The notes under the pieces are model-generated. The model saw only the letters and a program-made list of their open reading frames with translations. It was not told where the DNA came from and searched no databases. The position numbers and the translations under genes are program-made. From Candidatus Cloacimonadota bacterium (GTDB taxonomy: Bacteria; Cloacimonadota; Cloacimonadia; JGIOTU-2; B8-G9), in the NCBI GenBank assembly GCA_003647765.1, contig QMNM01000091.1, forward strand, positions 1-6,405: a DNA stretch of 6,405 nt. The letters are read 5' to 3'. This document shows, piece by piece, positions 1-6,296 of this stretch (its first letter is position 1; each line of letters opens with the position of its first letter).

Positions 1-37
1 AAATACACTAAACAACACTGATAAAAAATTAAAAATC

Positions 38-82
38 CTCTGTGTCTCTGTGCCTACTTTATATGTGTTTTTCTGCGTTGAA
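38..82. repeat. Low-complexity CTCTGTG-type intergenic repeat
   Basis: Two tandem 8-base units, CTCTGTGT (38-45) and CTCTGTGC (46-53), are followed by the related strings ATGTGTTT and TTCTGCGTTG up to about 82. The stretch is richer in G, C and T runs than its AT-rich surroundings and has no open frame of its own. It lies just beyond the 3' end of the potassium channel gene. The style (short CTCTGTG and CTGCGT words) resembles dispersed intergenic repeats that I recall from many environmental bacterial genomes. I cannot confirm that it recurs elsewhere in this genome. Positions 1-37 and 83-111 show nothing further; I see no clear hairpin terminator for the channel gene. Confidence 0.4.
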
Positions 83-111
83 TTAAAGTCAGCTATTGTT
101 ACATTGTTTGT

Positions 112-1353
112 TTAGCATAAGATTATGGCTTTATCATTAGTTTTTATCACATAATCATCGTTGGGATTAATAGTAATTTTACTCTCTTTATCAATCAATA
201 CATTTTTTTTTGATTCACGGAACTTCGCCTTAATAAAATTATCTATCATTGAACTATCATCAGAAAGTATATCTTCAATAGTAATTTTAGGTATTTCTCT
301 GATAATTCCTAATAGAACCGCATTTCGTTCTTTTTTTATATAAGAGAACATTTCCTGATAAGAATGATTCACAAATTGGCTTGGAATATCAATTTTCTCA
401 ATACTATGTTCATTGCCACGAAGCATATTTACCAAAAATCGGTAAATATTACTATGTAAAGCATCATTAGCCAATACAAATCCACCATACTCTTCATAAA
501 TAATGACTTCATCAGATTCATATTTGATATGTCTTTTATTACTGGAATCTTGTAGCTGGATAATTACAGGAAGATTATTGTTTAAGTAATGTATTGTAGT
601 AGTAGTGATAATTGAGCGGTCATCTGCTTGTTGAGGATTATCAATATCTTCACTGGAAAGCACAATTGCTTTCATTGCATTTTTAATATTTGCACGCTCT
701 AATATTTCCTCATCAGTATAATCACCACGAACATATTGGATATTCAGTTTAGGAAACATACTTATTAAATCATTTATTTTTTCAGAAGTATAATTACCCA
801 CCAGAACAATAGAGCATTCTTTCATTTTAATAAGGTTAGAAAATGCTTCTAACACTCTATATCCACTTTTATTCCAACCACATATAATGAAGTGGTTTTT
901 CAATGTTATTTTTTTCAATCCATGCTCCTTTTTTATCTTACTTTCTACCATCTTGGATGCAATGCCAGCAGTAAGTAAAGAAACTAAAATTACACCAATA
1001 ATAATTAATATTATACCAATAATCCGTCCACCAAAAGTTTTAGGAACTATATCTCCATAACCCACTGTTGTTATTGTAACTAATGCCCACCAGATAGAAT
1101 CAACAAAATTGCCTATATTACTATTAGAGCCAACTTCAAAAACCTGTATAGAAATAGCACTTATAAAAATTACGAATATTATTAGTATCGCATAAAACAA
1201 AATGGTATTATTATGATACCATATTCTAAATTGTTCATTGTATATTGTATTTATTAGAGTAATGGCTTTTTTTATAATTTCCATCTTAATACTGACAGAA
1301 ACCTGACTCTGGTTCTTTGAACTCGAATCGGGTTTCACTGGTATAGGTTTCAT
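112..1353 (-). CDS. Two-transmembrane potassium channel with cytosolic RCK (TrkA-N/TrkA-C) domain
   Basis: Predicted inner-membrane K+ channel of the MthK-like 2TM/RCK class. Numbering is from a TTG at 1389 that opens the frame. TM1 is about residues 63-82, the pore helix 95-106, the selectivity filter TTVGYGD 107-113 and TM2 122-144. A Rossmann-type RCK-N domain starts near 165 with GWNKSG (171-176) in place of GxGxxG. The residue ending the second strand is Asn199 rather than Asp/Glu, so NAD binding is doubtful. RGD (221-223) matches the RCK turn that carries a Ca2+ ligand in MthK. An RCK-C-like domain ends with INPNDD and a final strand, with about 35 extra residues (roughly 366-400) relative to MthK as I recall it. 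The start is uncertain: TTG 1389, ATG 1353 (chosen, 413 aa) and ATG 1284 (390 aa, the N-terminal length closest to MthK) all lack a good Shine-Dalgarno. The gene is divergent from the hydrolase gene at 1468. Family call is firm; ligand and ion direction are inferred. Confidence 0.93.
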   Translation of the reverse strand: MKPIPVKPDSSSKNQSQVSVSIKMEIIKKAITLINTIYNEQFRIWYHNNTILFYAILIIFVIFISAISIQVFEVGSNSNIGNFVDSIWWALVTITTVGYGDIVPKTFGGRIIGIILIIIGVILVSLLTAGIASKMVESKIKKEHGLKKITLKNHFIICGWNKSGYRVLEAFSNLIKMKECSIVLVGNYTSEKINDLISMFPKLNIQYVRGDYTDEEILERANIKNAMKAIVLSSEDIDNPQQADDRSIITTTTIHYLNNNLPVIIQLQDSSNKRHIKYESDEVIIYEEYGGFVLANDALHSNIYRFLVNMLRGNEHSIEKIDIPSQFVNHSYQEMFSYIKKERNAVLLGIIREIPKITIEDILSDDSSMIDNFIKAKFRESKKNVLIDKESKITINPNDDYVIKTNDKAIILC

Positions 1354-1395
1354 CCAGTTGTTGCATAAATCATAAATAATTTGACACAATAAATT

Positions 1396-1424
1396 TTAAC
1401 TTATGTTTTTAATAGATGTATAAT
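1396..1424 (+). promoter_or_regulatory. Probable sigma70-type promoter of the MBL-fold hydrolase gene
   Basis: A perfect TATAAT at 1419-1424 is preceded, across a 17-base spacer, by TTAACT at 1396-1401 (4 of 6 matches to TTGACA). Transcription would begin near 1431, giving a leader of about 37 bases before the ATG at 1468. The intergenic region also separates the divergent channel gene, for which I see no convincing minus-strand promoter. Confidence 0.5.
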
Positions 1425-1455
1425 TCAAACAATTATTCACACTTACTAACAAGAT

Positions 1456-1460
1456 GGAGG
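1456..1460 (+). promoter_or_regulatory. Ribosome binding site of the MBL-fold hydrolase gene
   Basis: GGAGG sits 7 bases before the ATG at 1468. This is a near-ideal Shine-Dalgarno, fixes the hydrolase start, and contrasts with the weak initiation contexts of the channel and xseA genes in this window. Confidence 0.8.
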
Positions 1461-1467
1461 CATAATA

Positions 1468-2127
1468 ATGAGAATTAAGAGATTTATCTTATTAGAAGAA
1501 TTTCAGACCAATACTTATCTTGTATGGGACGAGAGAACCAAATATAGCATAATAATTGACCCTGCTGATAAAGCAAATGTAATTATTGAAAATATAAAAG
1601 AGGAAAATCTATGTCTAAAATATATTATTAATACTCATGGCCATGCTGACCATATTGGAGCAAATGCAGAATTAAAAGAGAAGACAAACGCAAAGATAAT
1701 TATTCATCCAGAAGATAAGGATATGCTTATTGATCCTCAAAAAAATCTAAGTGCTTTCTTTGATCAAAATATTGTATCAGCTCCAGCTGATATGTTAGTT
1801 AATGATAAAGAAATTATCACATTCGGTAGTTATGAATTAGAGGTCATACACACTCCTGGACATACCAAAGGTGGGATTTCTCTTTATTGTAAAGATGCTA
1901 ATTTGCTATTTACAGGTGATACTCTTTTTTTTGAAGGGATTGGCAGAACTGACATTTACGGTGGAAATTTCAATGTATTGAAAAATTCTATAATTGAGAA
2001 GTTATTTTCTCTTCCAGAAAATACCATTGTCTATCCAGGTCACGGAGCCAAGACCTTTATAAAACATGAAAAAAAATATAACCCCTATGTTGGCTTACTT
2101 AAAATGACAGATTATCTATCTCCTTAA
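1468..2127 (+). CDS. Glyoxalase II-like metallo-beta-lactamase-fold hydrolase (YcbL type)
   Basis: Predicted cytosolic dinuclear-metal hydrolase of 219 aa; no signal peptide. The metal-binding set is complete: THGHADH with His57, His59, Asp61 and His62; His132 in TPGHT; Asp151 in TGDTLF; and His192 in YPGHG. GRTD at 159-162 is typical of the glyoxalase II/YcbL branch. The length fits the short YcbL-type proteins rather than classical GloB (about 250 aa), whose extra C-terminal helices bind glutathione thioesters, so the substrate may be another thioester or a related small molecule. The ATG has a strong GGAGG and its own TATAAT promoter. The gene is divergent from a K+ channel gene and its last 29 bases overlap the end of the convergent gene. 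The fold and metal site are certain; the exact substrate cannot be read from sequence. I give no gene symbol because these proteins are named loosely. Confidence 0.93.
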   Translation: MRIKRFILLEEFQTNTYLVWDERTKYSIIIDPADKANVIIENIKEENLCLKYIINTHGHADHIGANAELKEKTNAKIIIHPEDKDMLIDPQKNLSAFFDQNIVSAPADMLVNDKEIITFGSYELEVIHTPGHTKGGISLYCKDANLLFTGDTLFFEGIGRTDIYGGNFNVLKNSIIEKLFSLPENTIVYPGHGAKTFIKHEKKYNPYVGLLKMTDYLSP

Positions 2128-3583
2128 TAACATTCGTGTTATATCCTAAACTTTTCATAACAAGCTGATGATTTTTAATTACTATAACAGCTGGATAGTC
2201 CATTATTGCATTGAACCCTAAGTCTTTTGATAATTTATCTTTATCACAATAAAGCCAATTATTTTGTAATAATTTTTTAATCTCGTCAGAAGTATCTTCT
2301 GTCAATACCCATTTAATAAATGGAATAATATCCTTTTTCTCAACAAACTTTGGCACTATCCTGCGACTCGGCTCCTCATTATCAATAAAAATAATAATCT
2401 GTATTGAATCCTGTGTAATAATGCTTTTATTCCCATTGAGCTTTAATTCTGCTAATTTTTTGTATAATACATTGTCAATTTCAGTTATAATTTCTGGCAT
2501 AAGCAGGTCTATTTCCAGGTGTGTTGTATCATCAATATTTACAAAAAAGTCCTTTATTTTAATAGATGGATTACCCTCGCCATCTCTGTATCCGTAAATA
2601 AGATAATATAAGCCATTGCCCAAATTTGCTTGATAATATCCTGTGCTGTCTGTGCTCTCTCCTAATTCATCCAAACTATCAAAAAAGCCATCAGAGAATA
2701 TATTTATCGTGAAATCCTTATAATCAGGATATAATTTGCCATTATTAAAAAATTGTATTTTCACCGTGCCTGTTTTAGTGTAATTCTCGGTTAAATCAGT
2801 TAATTCAAAGCCATCATAACCCCAAACAGAAGCGACCTTTACACTGTCATATTTAGCAAAATGCTGAAAATTGCCAATATCATCAGGAGCGTCTAAATAT
2901 ACAGGTAGCCACTTTTCAGCATTATAAAATTCAAGCCAGCTTTTGCCATGTTCGCCTACTTGATATTTCTCTGAAATCGTGAATGCCCTTGTATAGACCT
3001 TTCTGCAAGGAATGCCTAATGACTTTAAAATAGCGATTGTCAATATTGTTTTATCATTATCAGTACCTTTTCGTCCATTATATGTTTGAGTAGGCGATTG
3101 TTGCGGACCAAAAATAGACGATCTTTCTGTCTTTTTAATATGCTCATTTACCCATTTACAAATCTCTCTCACCTGTGTATCAATATCCTCTTTCATTAAA
3201 TAGTGAAAATCATTATACAAAAGCTTTCGCCAAGGCTTTATAACTTCATAAGAAATACGATATGTAGCTATAAATTTTTGGAAGAACTCGTCATCTAACT
3301 GAATTTTGCTTTCTTCTCTTGTCTTATAAGCGTACTCAATATGTTCAATAAGTGTTTCTGCTGTCATTTCTAAACGGTCTAAATGTGGCATCTGTTTGAT
3401 TAAATATTCAGCAGTGGCTCTTTTCTCATTTGTAAAATGATTAAGTGCCTTCTCCAGTTCTGGACGATTCTCATAAGCATCTTCTAAAGCGGTTTCCAAT
3501 TCTGACTTTTTTTCTTCTTCACTACATACAGGAAAAGCAATCAATAATACAAGCGAAATAATGAGCAATTTTTTTAATACCAT
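2099..3583 (-). CDS. Exported transglutaminase-like pseudoenzyme with thioredoxin-like C-terminal region
   Basis: A 494-aa secreted or periplasmic protein. Residues 1-20 form a Sec signal peptide (KK, hydrophobic core); FPVC at 17-20 is a poor lipobox, so signal peptidase I processing is more likely. Residues 50-235 align with the upstream paralogue: QMPHLD (64-69), TQTY (165-168), and LKSLGIP (186-192) opposite LRSVGIP. In the ungapped alignment the catalytic Cys is Asp175 and the HAW histidine is Lys214 (KSW), so transglutaminase or protease activity is unlikely. Residues about 268-360 look like the beta-sandwich that follows this domain in the family. Residues about 390-490 look thioredoxin-like: strand IQIIIFID, then EEPS where CxxC would sit, a YPAVIVI cis-Pro-type strand (463-469) and a final LGY. 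The start ATG has AGAGGAG 8 bases upstream and overlaps the previous gene by 10 bases, implying coupled translation. Possible roles are carbohydrate or peptide binding, or assisting the paralogue; none is shown. Confidence 0.85.
   Translation of the reverse strand: MVLKKLLIISLVLLIAFPVCSEEEKKSELETALEDAYENRPELEKALNHFTNEKRATAEYLIKQMPHLDRLEMTAETLIEHIEYAYKTREESKIQLDDEFFQKFIATYRISYEVIKPWRKLLYNDFHYLMKEDIDTQVREICKWVNEHIKKTERSSIFGPQQSPTQTYNGRKGTDNDKTILTIAILKSLGIPCRKVYTRAFTISEKYQVGEHGKSWLEFYNAEKWLPVYLDAPDDIGNFQHFAKYDSVKVASVWGYDGFELTDLTENYTKTGTVKIQFFNNGKLYPDYKDFTINIFSDGFFDSLDELGESTDSTGYYQANLGNGLYYLIYGYRDGEGNPSIKIKDFFVNIDDTTHLEIDLLMPEIITEIDNVLYKKLAELKLNGNKSIITQDSIQIIIFIDNEEPSRRIVPKFVEKKDIIPFIKWVLTEDTSDEIKKLLQNNWLYCDKDKLSKDLGFNAIMDYPAVIVIKNHQLVMKSLGYNTNVIKEIDNLSF
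2127..2142 (+). other. Small perfect hairpin with TTCG loop after the hydrolase stop
   Basis: ATAACA (2127-2132), loop TTCG (2133-2136) and TGTTAT (2137-2142) form a perfect 6-bp stem that starts on the last base of the hydrolase stop codon. It lies inside the coding end of the convergent gene. There is no clean T-run after it, and the stem is A/T-rich, so termination is doubtful. It could instead protect the 3' end of the hydrolase mRNA, or be chance. Confidence 0.25.
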
Positions 3584-4683
3584 AATTTAAACTCCTCTGG
3601 ATTTTTGAAATTACTAAACTGCAATTTTGTTGTCTCATCATTTTTTATAGTAGCGATACTCCAAACTGCTTTATTATGTATATTTGCTGACACAAAGTAA
3701 TCACCTTCTCCCATTGTAATTTTTCCGATATTAGTGGTAGTATCAGCTACAACTCTGGCAATAGGTCGCAATGCACTAAAATTAAATACAGATATATAAG
3801 ATTGCTTTTCTGCGTCATTTGGGAAATTGCTAAAATCAATTTGCAAAATTCCTGTTGTGCGATAATTTGCTGTAGAATTTATGATAGTATATTTCTCTTT
3901 TTTACGATATATTTCTTCATTTGTATCAACATTACCCATTCCATAGGAATATACAAGTGCGGCTTTATTTACTGTTTTTGTGAACCATGCACTATTAAGT
4001 GAATCTTTTGGTTCAGCTGCACCAGTATATTTCCAGCCGTTTTCTGTCCAGATTTCTGTCCAAGCGTGATTATTATCTGTATGAGGCCAGTATGGTGTAG
4101 CAGCTTCTCGTGCTGGAATGCCTACACTGCGCAGAGCCGCAACAAAAAATATCACCATCTCTTCACAGCGGCCATAACCACTTTTATATGTCTCAAAAGG
4201 TCCTTGATCTCTTCGTTCTGTCTGTTTGAATTTAATTTTCTCGCTACACCAATAATTCACTTTAATAGCAGCTTGTTCAATCGTCTTTGTATCTTTAACA
4301 ATTGGATACAGTTTCTCATAAAAAAAGTCCTTCCAATCTTCTAATGGCTCTTGTGTTACACGAAAAGGCAATACATTTTGAAGATAGATATGTTCTGGAA
4401 TGAATTTTGCCCAAACAAATGCCCCTTTTGTCCGCTCTGATTGCTCAATTGTATTGAGCATAAATTCAGCATCTACTTCTGCTAAATCAATGTCTGGCAT
4501 AGAGTTAAGGAGAAACATCATCTGCTTTTGCCATTTCATAGGACATTTATCCCAAATCTCTTTTATTTTCTCAGCCTGATTCGGATTATCTTTCAAGAGA
4601 TTCTCCAAATCTGCTTCATAATTCTGACTGCCATATAATAATCCAACTAATAGTAAAATGAACAAATAAATCATGTTTCTCAT
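3574..4683 (-). CDS. Exported transglutaminase-like protein with Cys-His-Glu active site
   Basis: A 369-aa protein, first gene of a two-gene operon. The signal peptide spans about residues 1-19 (MRNMIYLFILL core), so it acts outside the cytoplasm. The transglutaminase core covers about 130-235: Cys173 in GYGRCEE, LRSVGIPAR (184-192), His206 in NNHAWTE, and Glu224 in GAAEP, followed by LNSAWF. The C-H-E order and the GA(C/A)EP motif match a family that I associate with Bacteroidota-type genomes; the family may cleave or cross-link peptides and has no settled substrate. Residues about 265-358 form a beta-rich domain (SVFNFSALRP, 298-307) found after this core in relatives. Relatives are often much longer, so this is a short form. 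A TTG at 4698 would add five residues, but it lies over the Shine-Dalgarno, so ATG 4683 is the better start. The downstream gene encodes a degenerate paralogue and overlaps this one by 10 bases. Fold and active site are clear; the reaction is not. Confidence 0.9.
   Translation of the reverse strand: MRNMIYLFILLLVGLLYGSQNYEADLENLLKDNPNQAEKIKEIWDKCPMKWQKQMMFLLNSMPDIDLAEVDAEFMLNTIEQSERTKGAFVWAKFIPEHIYLQNVLPFRVTQEPLEDWKDFFYEKLYPIVKDTKTIEQAAIKVNYWCSEKIKFKQTERRDQGPFETYKSGYGRCEEMVIFFVAALRSVGIPAREAATPYWPHTDNNHAWTEIWTENGWKYTGAAEPKDSLNSAWFTKTVNKAALVYSYGMGNVDTNEEIYRKKEKYTIINSTANYRTTGILQIDFSNFPNDAEKQSYISVFNFSALRPIARVVADTTTNIGKITMGEGDYFVSANIHNKAVWSIATIKNDETTKLQFSNFKNPEEFKLWY
3592..3598 (-). promoter_or_regulatory. 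Internal ribosome binding site coupling the two transglutaminase-like genes
   Basis: AGAGGAG on the minus strand lies 8 bases before the ATG at 3583. It falls within the last codons of the upstream gene, where it encodes part of PEE (residues 361-363). The stop of the upstream gene comes after the new start, so ribosomes finishing one protein are placed on the start of the next. Confidence 0.75.
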
Positions 4684-4690
4684 ACTTAAT

Positions 4691-4696
4691 TCCTCC
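4691..4696 (-). promoter_or_regulatory. Ribosome binding site that fixes the start of the transglutaminase-like gene
   Basis: GGAGGA on the minus strand is 7 bases before ATG 4683. Initiation at the longer TTG (4696-4698) would place the start codon on this site with no purine-rich sequence ahead of it, so the ATG start is preferred. Confidence 0.8.
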
Positions 4697-4704
4697 AATT
4701 CTAT

Positions 4705-4727
4705 TTTCCAGCAAATTATGCTGAAAA
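4705..4727 (-). promoter_or_regulatory. Palindrome in the leader of the transglutaminase-like operon
   Basis: On the minus strand, TTTTCAGCA and TGCTGGAAA flank a 5-base loop (TAATT). As RNA this is a 9-bp stem with one G-U pair, ending 8 bases before the ribosome binding site. It could be an operator for a dimeric regulator or an mRNA leader hairpin that influences translation. An isolated perfect TTGACA lies upstream at 4747-4752 on the minus strand, but no -10 box stands at a normal distance; CATAAT falls inside the palindrome 26 bases away, which is too far. Confidence 0.4.
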
Positions 4728-4804
4728 CCTTTTAAATTTAAAAATTTGTCAAAAGTTTTTGTAAGTTTAGTAAAATAAATATCAATAAGCTTTTCACATT
4801 TTCA

Positions 4805-4865
4805 AGCTGTGTCTCGGAAACGAGAATATAATTCTTGTCTAACAATCTTGGAAGGTCGTTCAGCT
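4805..4865. repeat. Compact structured intergenic element overlapping the xseA stop
   Basis: The stretch is bounded by inverted ends AGCTG (4805-4809) and CAGCT (4861-4865). Inside, TCTCG-GAAA-CGAGA (4812-4825) forms a perfect 5-bp stem with a GNRA-type loop on the plus strand. It includes the TGA stop of xseA at 4860-4862. Composition is less AT-rich than the adjoining leader. The plus-strand frame running through it lacks a ribosome binding site and any recognisable protein, so I do not treat it as a gene. The bounded, hairpin-bearing layout suggests a small dispersed repeat, which I cannot verify from one copy. No T-run follows the stem, so it is not a standard terminator. Confidence 0.4.
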
Positions 4866-6272
4866 CTCAAATTTTTGTTTTTCCTGCACTTGACATTTAC
4901 ATTTACCATCAGAGAATGTAATTTCCAAATCATCCATTATGTTTATCTTTTTTATAGAATTGATAATTTTATCATTCCTTTTACTTATACAATACCCTCT
5001 TTTTAATACAGCAAGAGGATTTAGTTCATCAAGTTGTCCTATAAATTTATGCAATTTTTCTTTTTTATCATTATATAAATCCTGTATAGATTTATTTATC
5101 GTTCTTTCTAATACTTGCAGATTAGTTCTATTACAATCCAAATATTTAATTCTAAGGTCTGATAAAAACTTTAGTTTTATCTTATCAATTATTTTTTTGT
5201 AATCTGATAAAGTTTGTTTTTCAATAGTTATAAGTCGTAATCTTAGTATTTCAATTTGATGGGAATATGCAAATATTGTATTATCAATTAGTTGGTGAAT
5301 ACGATAGCTTATATCATCAATCTGTTGTAAATAATTATTCAGTAATTCTTGCGGATGAAATTTCTTTAAGCGTGAAGCTAATTCTACAAGTTTGCTACTG
5401 GAATCTGTAAAAATATTTGTAATAGTATAATCAAGATTTTTTGATAGATTATCAATTTGGTTGAGTAGTTCTATTCTATCTGGCACAACCAGTTCCGCAG
5501 CTGCTGATGGAGTTGGTGCTCGTAAGTCAGCAACAAAATCAGCAATTGTAAAATCAATTTCATGTCCAACAGCAGAAATGATAGGAATATTGGAGTTATA
5601 AATTGCATAAGCAACGGCTTTTTCATTAAAGCACCATAAGTCCTCCATTGAGCCACCACCTCGTCCAACAATAATTACATCAACTTTTTTATAACGGTTT
5701 AGCAATTCAATAGCAGAAGCGATTTCATTTGCTGCATTTTCACCTTGTACGCGCGAAGGTGCAAGTATTATCTCTGCTGGATAACGACGAGAAATGATAT
5801 TTATAATGTCTTGCAATGCCGCACCTGTCTCGGAAGTAACTATTCCAATTCGCTGTGGAAATTTTTGTAATGGTTTCTTATGCTCCTCTGCGAATAATCC
5901 ATCCTTAGACAATTGCTCCTTTAATTGCCGAAAAGCAATCTCCAAATCTCCTATGCCAGCAGAATGCATCTTTGTAACATATAATTGATATTGTCCACCT
6001 TTCTCATAAATTTTTATTTCACCGTAGCATAAGACATTCATACCATTCTGTGGACTAAATCGTAAGTATTGATTGTAAAAGGAAAAATACACACAGCGAA
6101 GACTACTATTTTCATCCTTTAATGAAAAATATATATGCCCAGAAAAATGCTGTTTAAAATTTGAGATCTCTCCTTGCACCCATAATGCAGGAATGTTATT
6201 TTCTAAAGCATTTTTTATATGCCTTGTAACTTCTGTTACTGTGAAAATATTTTCTAATTCAGGTTTGTTCAT
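4860..6272 (-). CDS. xseA: Exodeoxyribonuclease VII large subunit XseA
   Basis: Catalytic subunit of exonuclease VII, a cytosolic enzyme that degrades single-stranded DNA from both ends to oligonucleotides and serves in repair and recombination. 470 aa from ATG 6272. An N-terminal OB-fold (about 9-100; FTVTE, WVQGEISN, GHIYFSLKD) is followed by the catalytic domain: Asp155 in TGAALQD, Arg204 in VGRGGGS, and His237/Asp240 in GHEIDFTIAD, then RAPTPSAAAELV. These positions fall within one residue of the E. coli catalytic residues as I recall them (D155, R205, H238, D241), which supports this start over a TTG at 6290. A long helical coiled-coil region (about 265-415) and the C-terminal LNPLAVLKRGY segment are complete. 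No strong Shine-Dalgarno precedes either start. The small subunit gene xseB, often just downstream, is not here: 4684-4859 holds only leader and repeat sequence. Confidence 0.97.
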   Translation of the reverse strand: MNKPELENIFTVTEVTRHIKNALENNIPALWVQGEISNFKQHFSGHIYFSLKDENSSLRCVYFSFYNQYLRFSPQNGMNVLCYGEIKIYEKGGQYQLYVTKMHSAGIGDLEIAFRQLKEQLSKDGLFAEEHKKPLQKFPQRIGIVTSETGAALQDIINIISRRYPAEIILAPSRVQGENAANEIASAIELLNRYKKVDVIIVGRGGGSMEDLWCFNEKAVAYAIYNSNIPIISAVGHEIDFTIADFVADLRAPTPSAAAELVVPDRIELLNQIDNLSKNLDYTITNIFTDSSSKLVELASRLKKFHPQELLNNYLQQIDDISYRIHQLIDNTIFAYSHQIEILRLRLITIEKQTLSDYKKIIDKIKLKFLSDLRIKYLDCNRTNLQVLERTINKSIQDLYNDKKEKLHKFIGQLDELNPLAVLKRGYCISKRNDKIINSIKKINIMDDLEITFSDGKCKCQVQEKQKFES

Positions 6273-6296
6273 TGTCTTTATCAAACACAAACTTGC

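Noticed and set aside
1381-1386. Perfect TTGACA as the hydrolase -35 box
   Set aside because: It is 32 bases from the TATAAT at 1419, and nothing resembling a -10 box lies at 16-18 bases; TTAACT at 1396 fits better.
1354-1389. TTG start for the potassium channel at 1389
   Set aside because: It has no Shine-Dalgarno and is a rare start codon; the ATG codons at 1353 and 1284 are at least as plausible. The choice remains uncertain.
3802-4344. Plus-strand open frames inside the transglutaminase-like gene (3802-4002, 4066-4344)
   Set aside because: They are antisense to a gene with clear family motifs, lack ribosome binding sites, and their translations are Cys-, Ile- and Phe-rich shadows.
4684-4698. 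Longer TTG start giving a five-residue extension of the transglutaminase-like protein
   Set aside because: The TTG overlaps the Shine-Dalgarno GGAGGA, which is ideally spaced for ATG 4683; the signal peptide also reads best from that ATG.
4812-4825. TCTCG-GAAA-CGAGA as a transcription terminator
   Set aside because: The stem is only 5 bp and no T-run follows on either strand.
4809-5202. Plus-strand open frames near the 3' end of xseA (4809-5006, 4939-5202)
   Set aside because: They lie opposite xseA coding sequence, have no ribosome binding site and resemble no protein I know.
5471-5988. Short frames inside xseA (5471-5671 minus, 5794-5988 plus)
   Set aside because: They are out-of-frame readings of the conserved catalytic domain of XseA.
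6273-6290. TTG start for XseA at 6290
   Set aside because: The ATG at 6272 brings the catalytic residues into E. coli-like numbering and there is no better ribosome binding site for the TTG.
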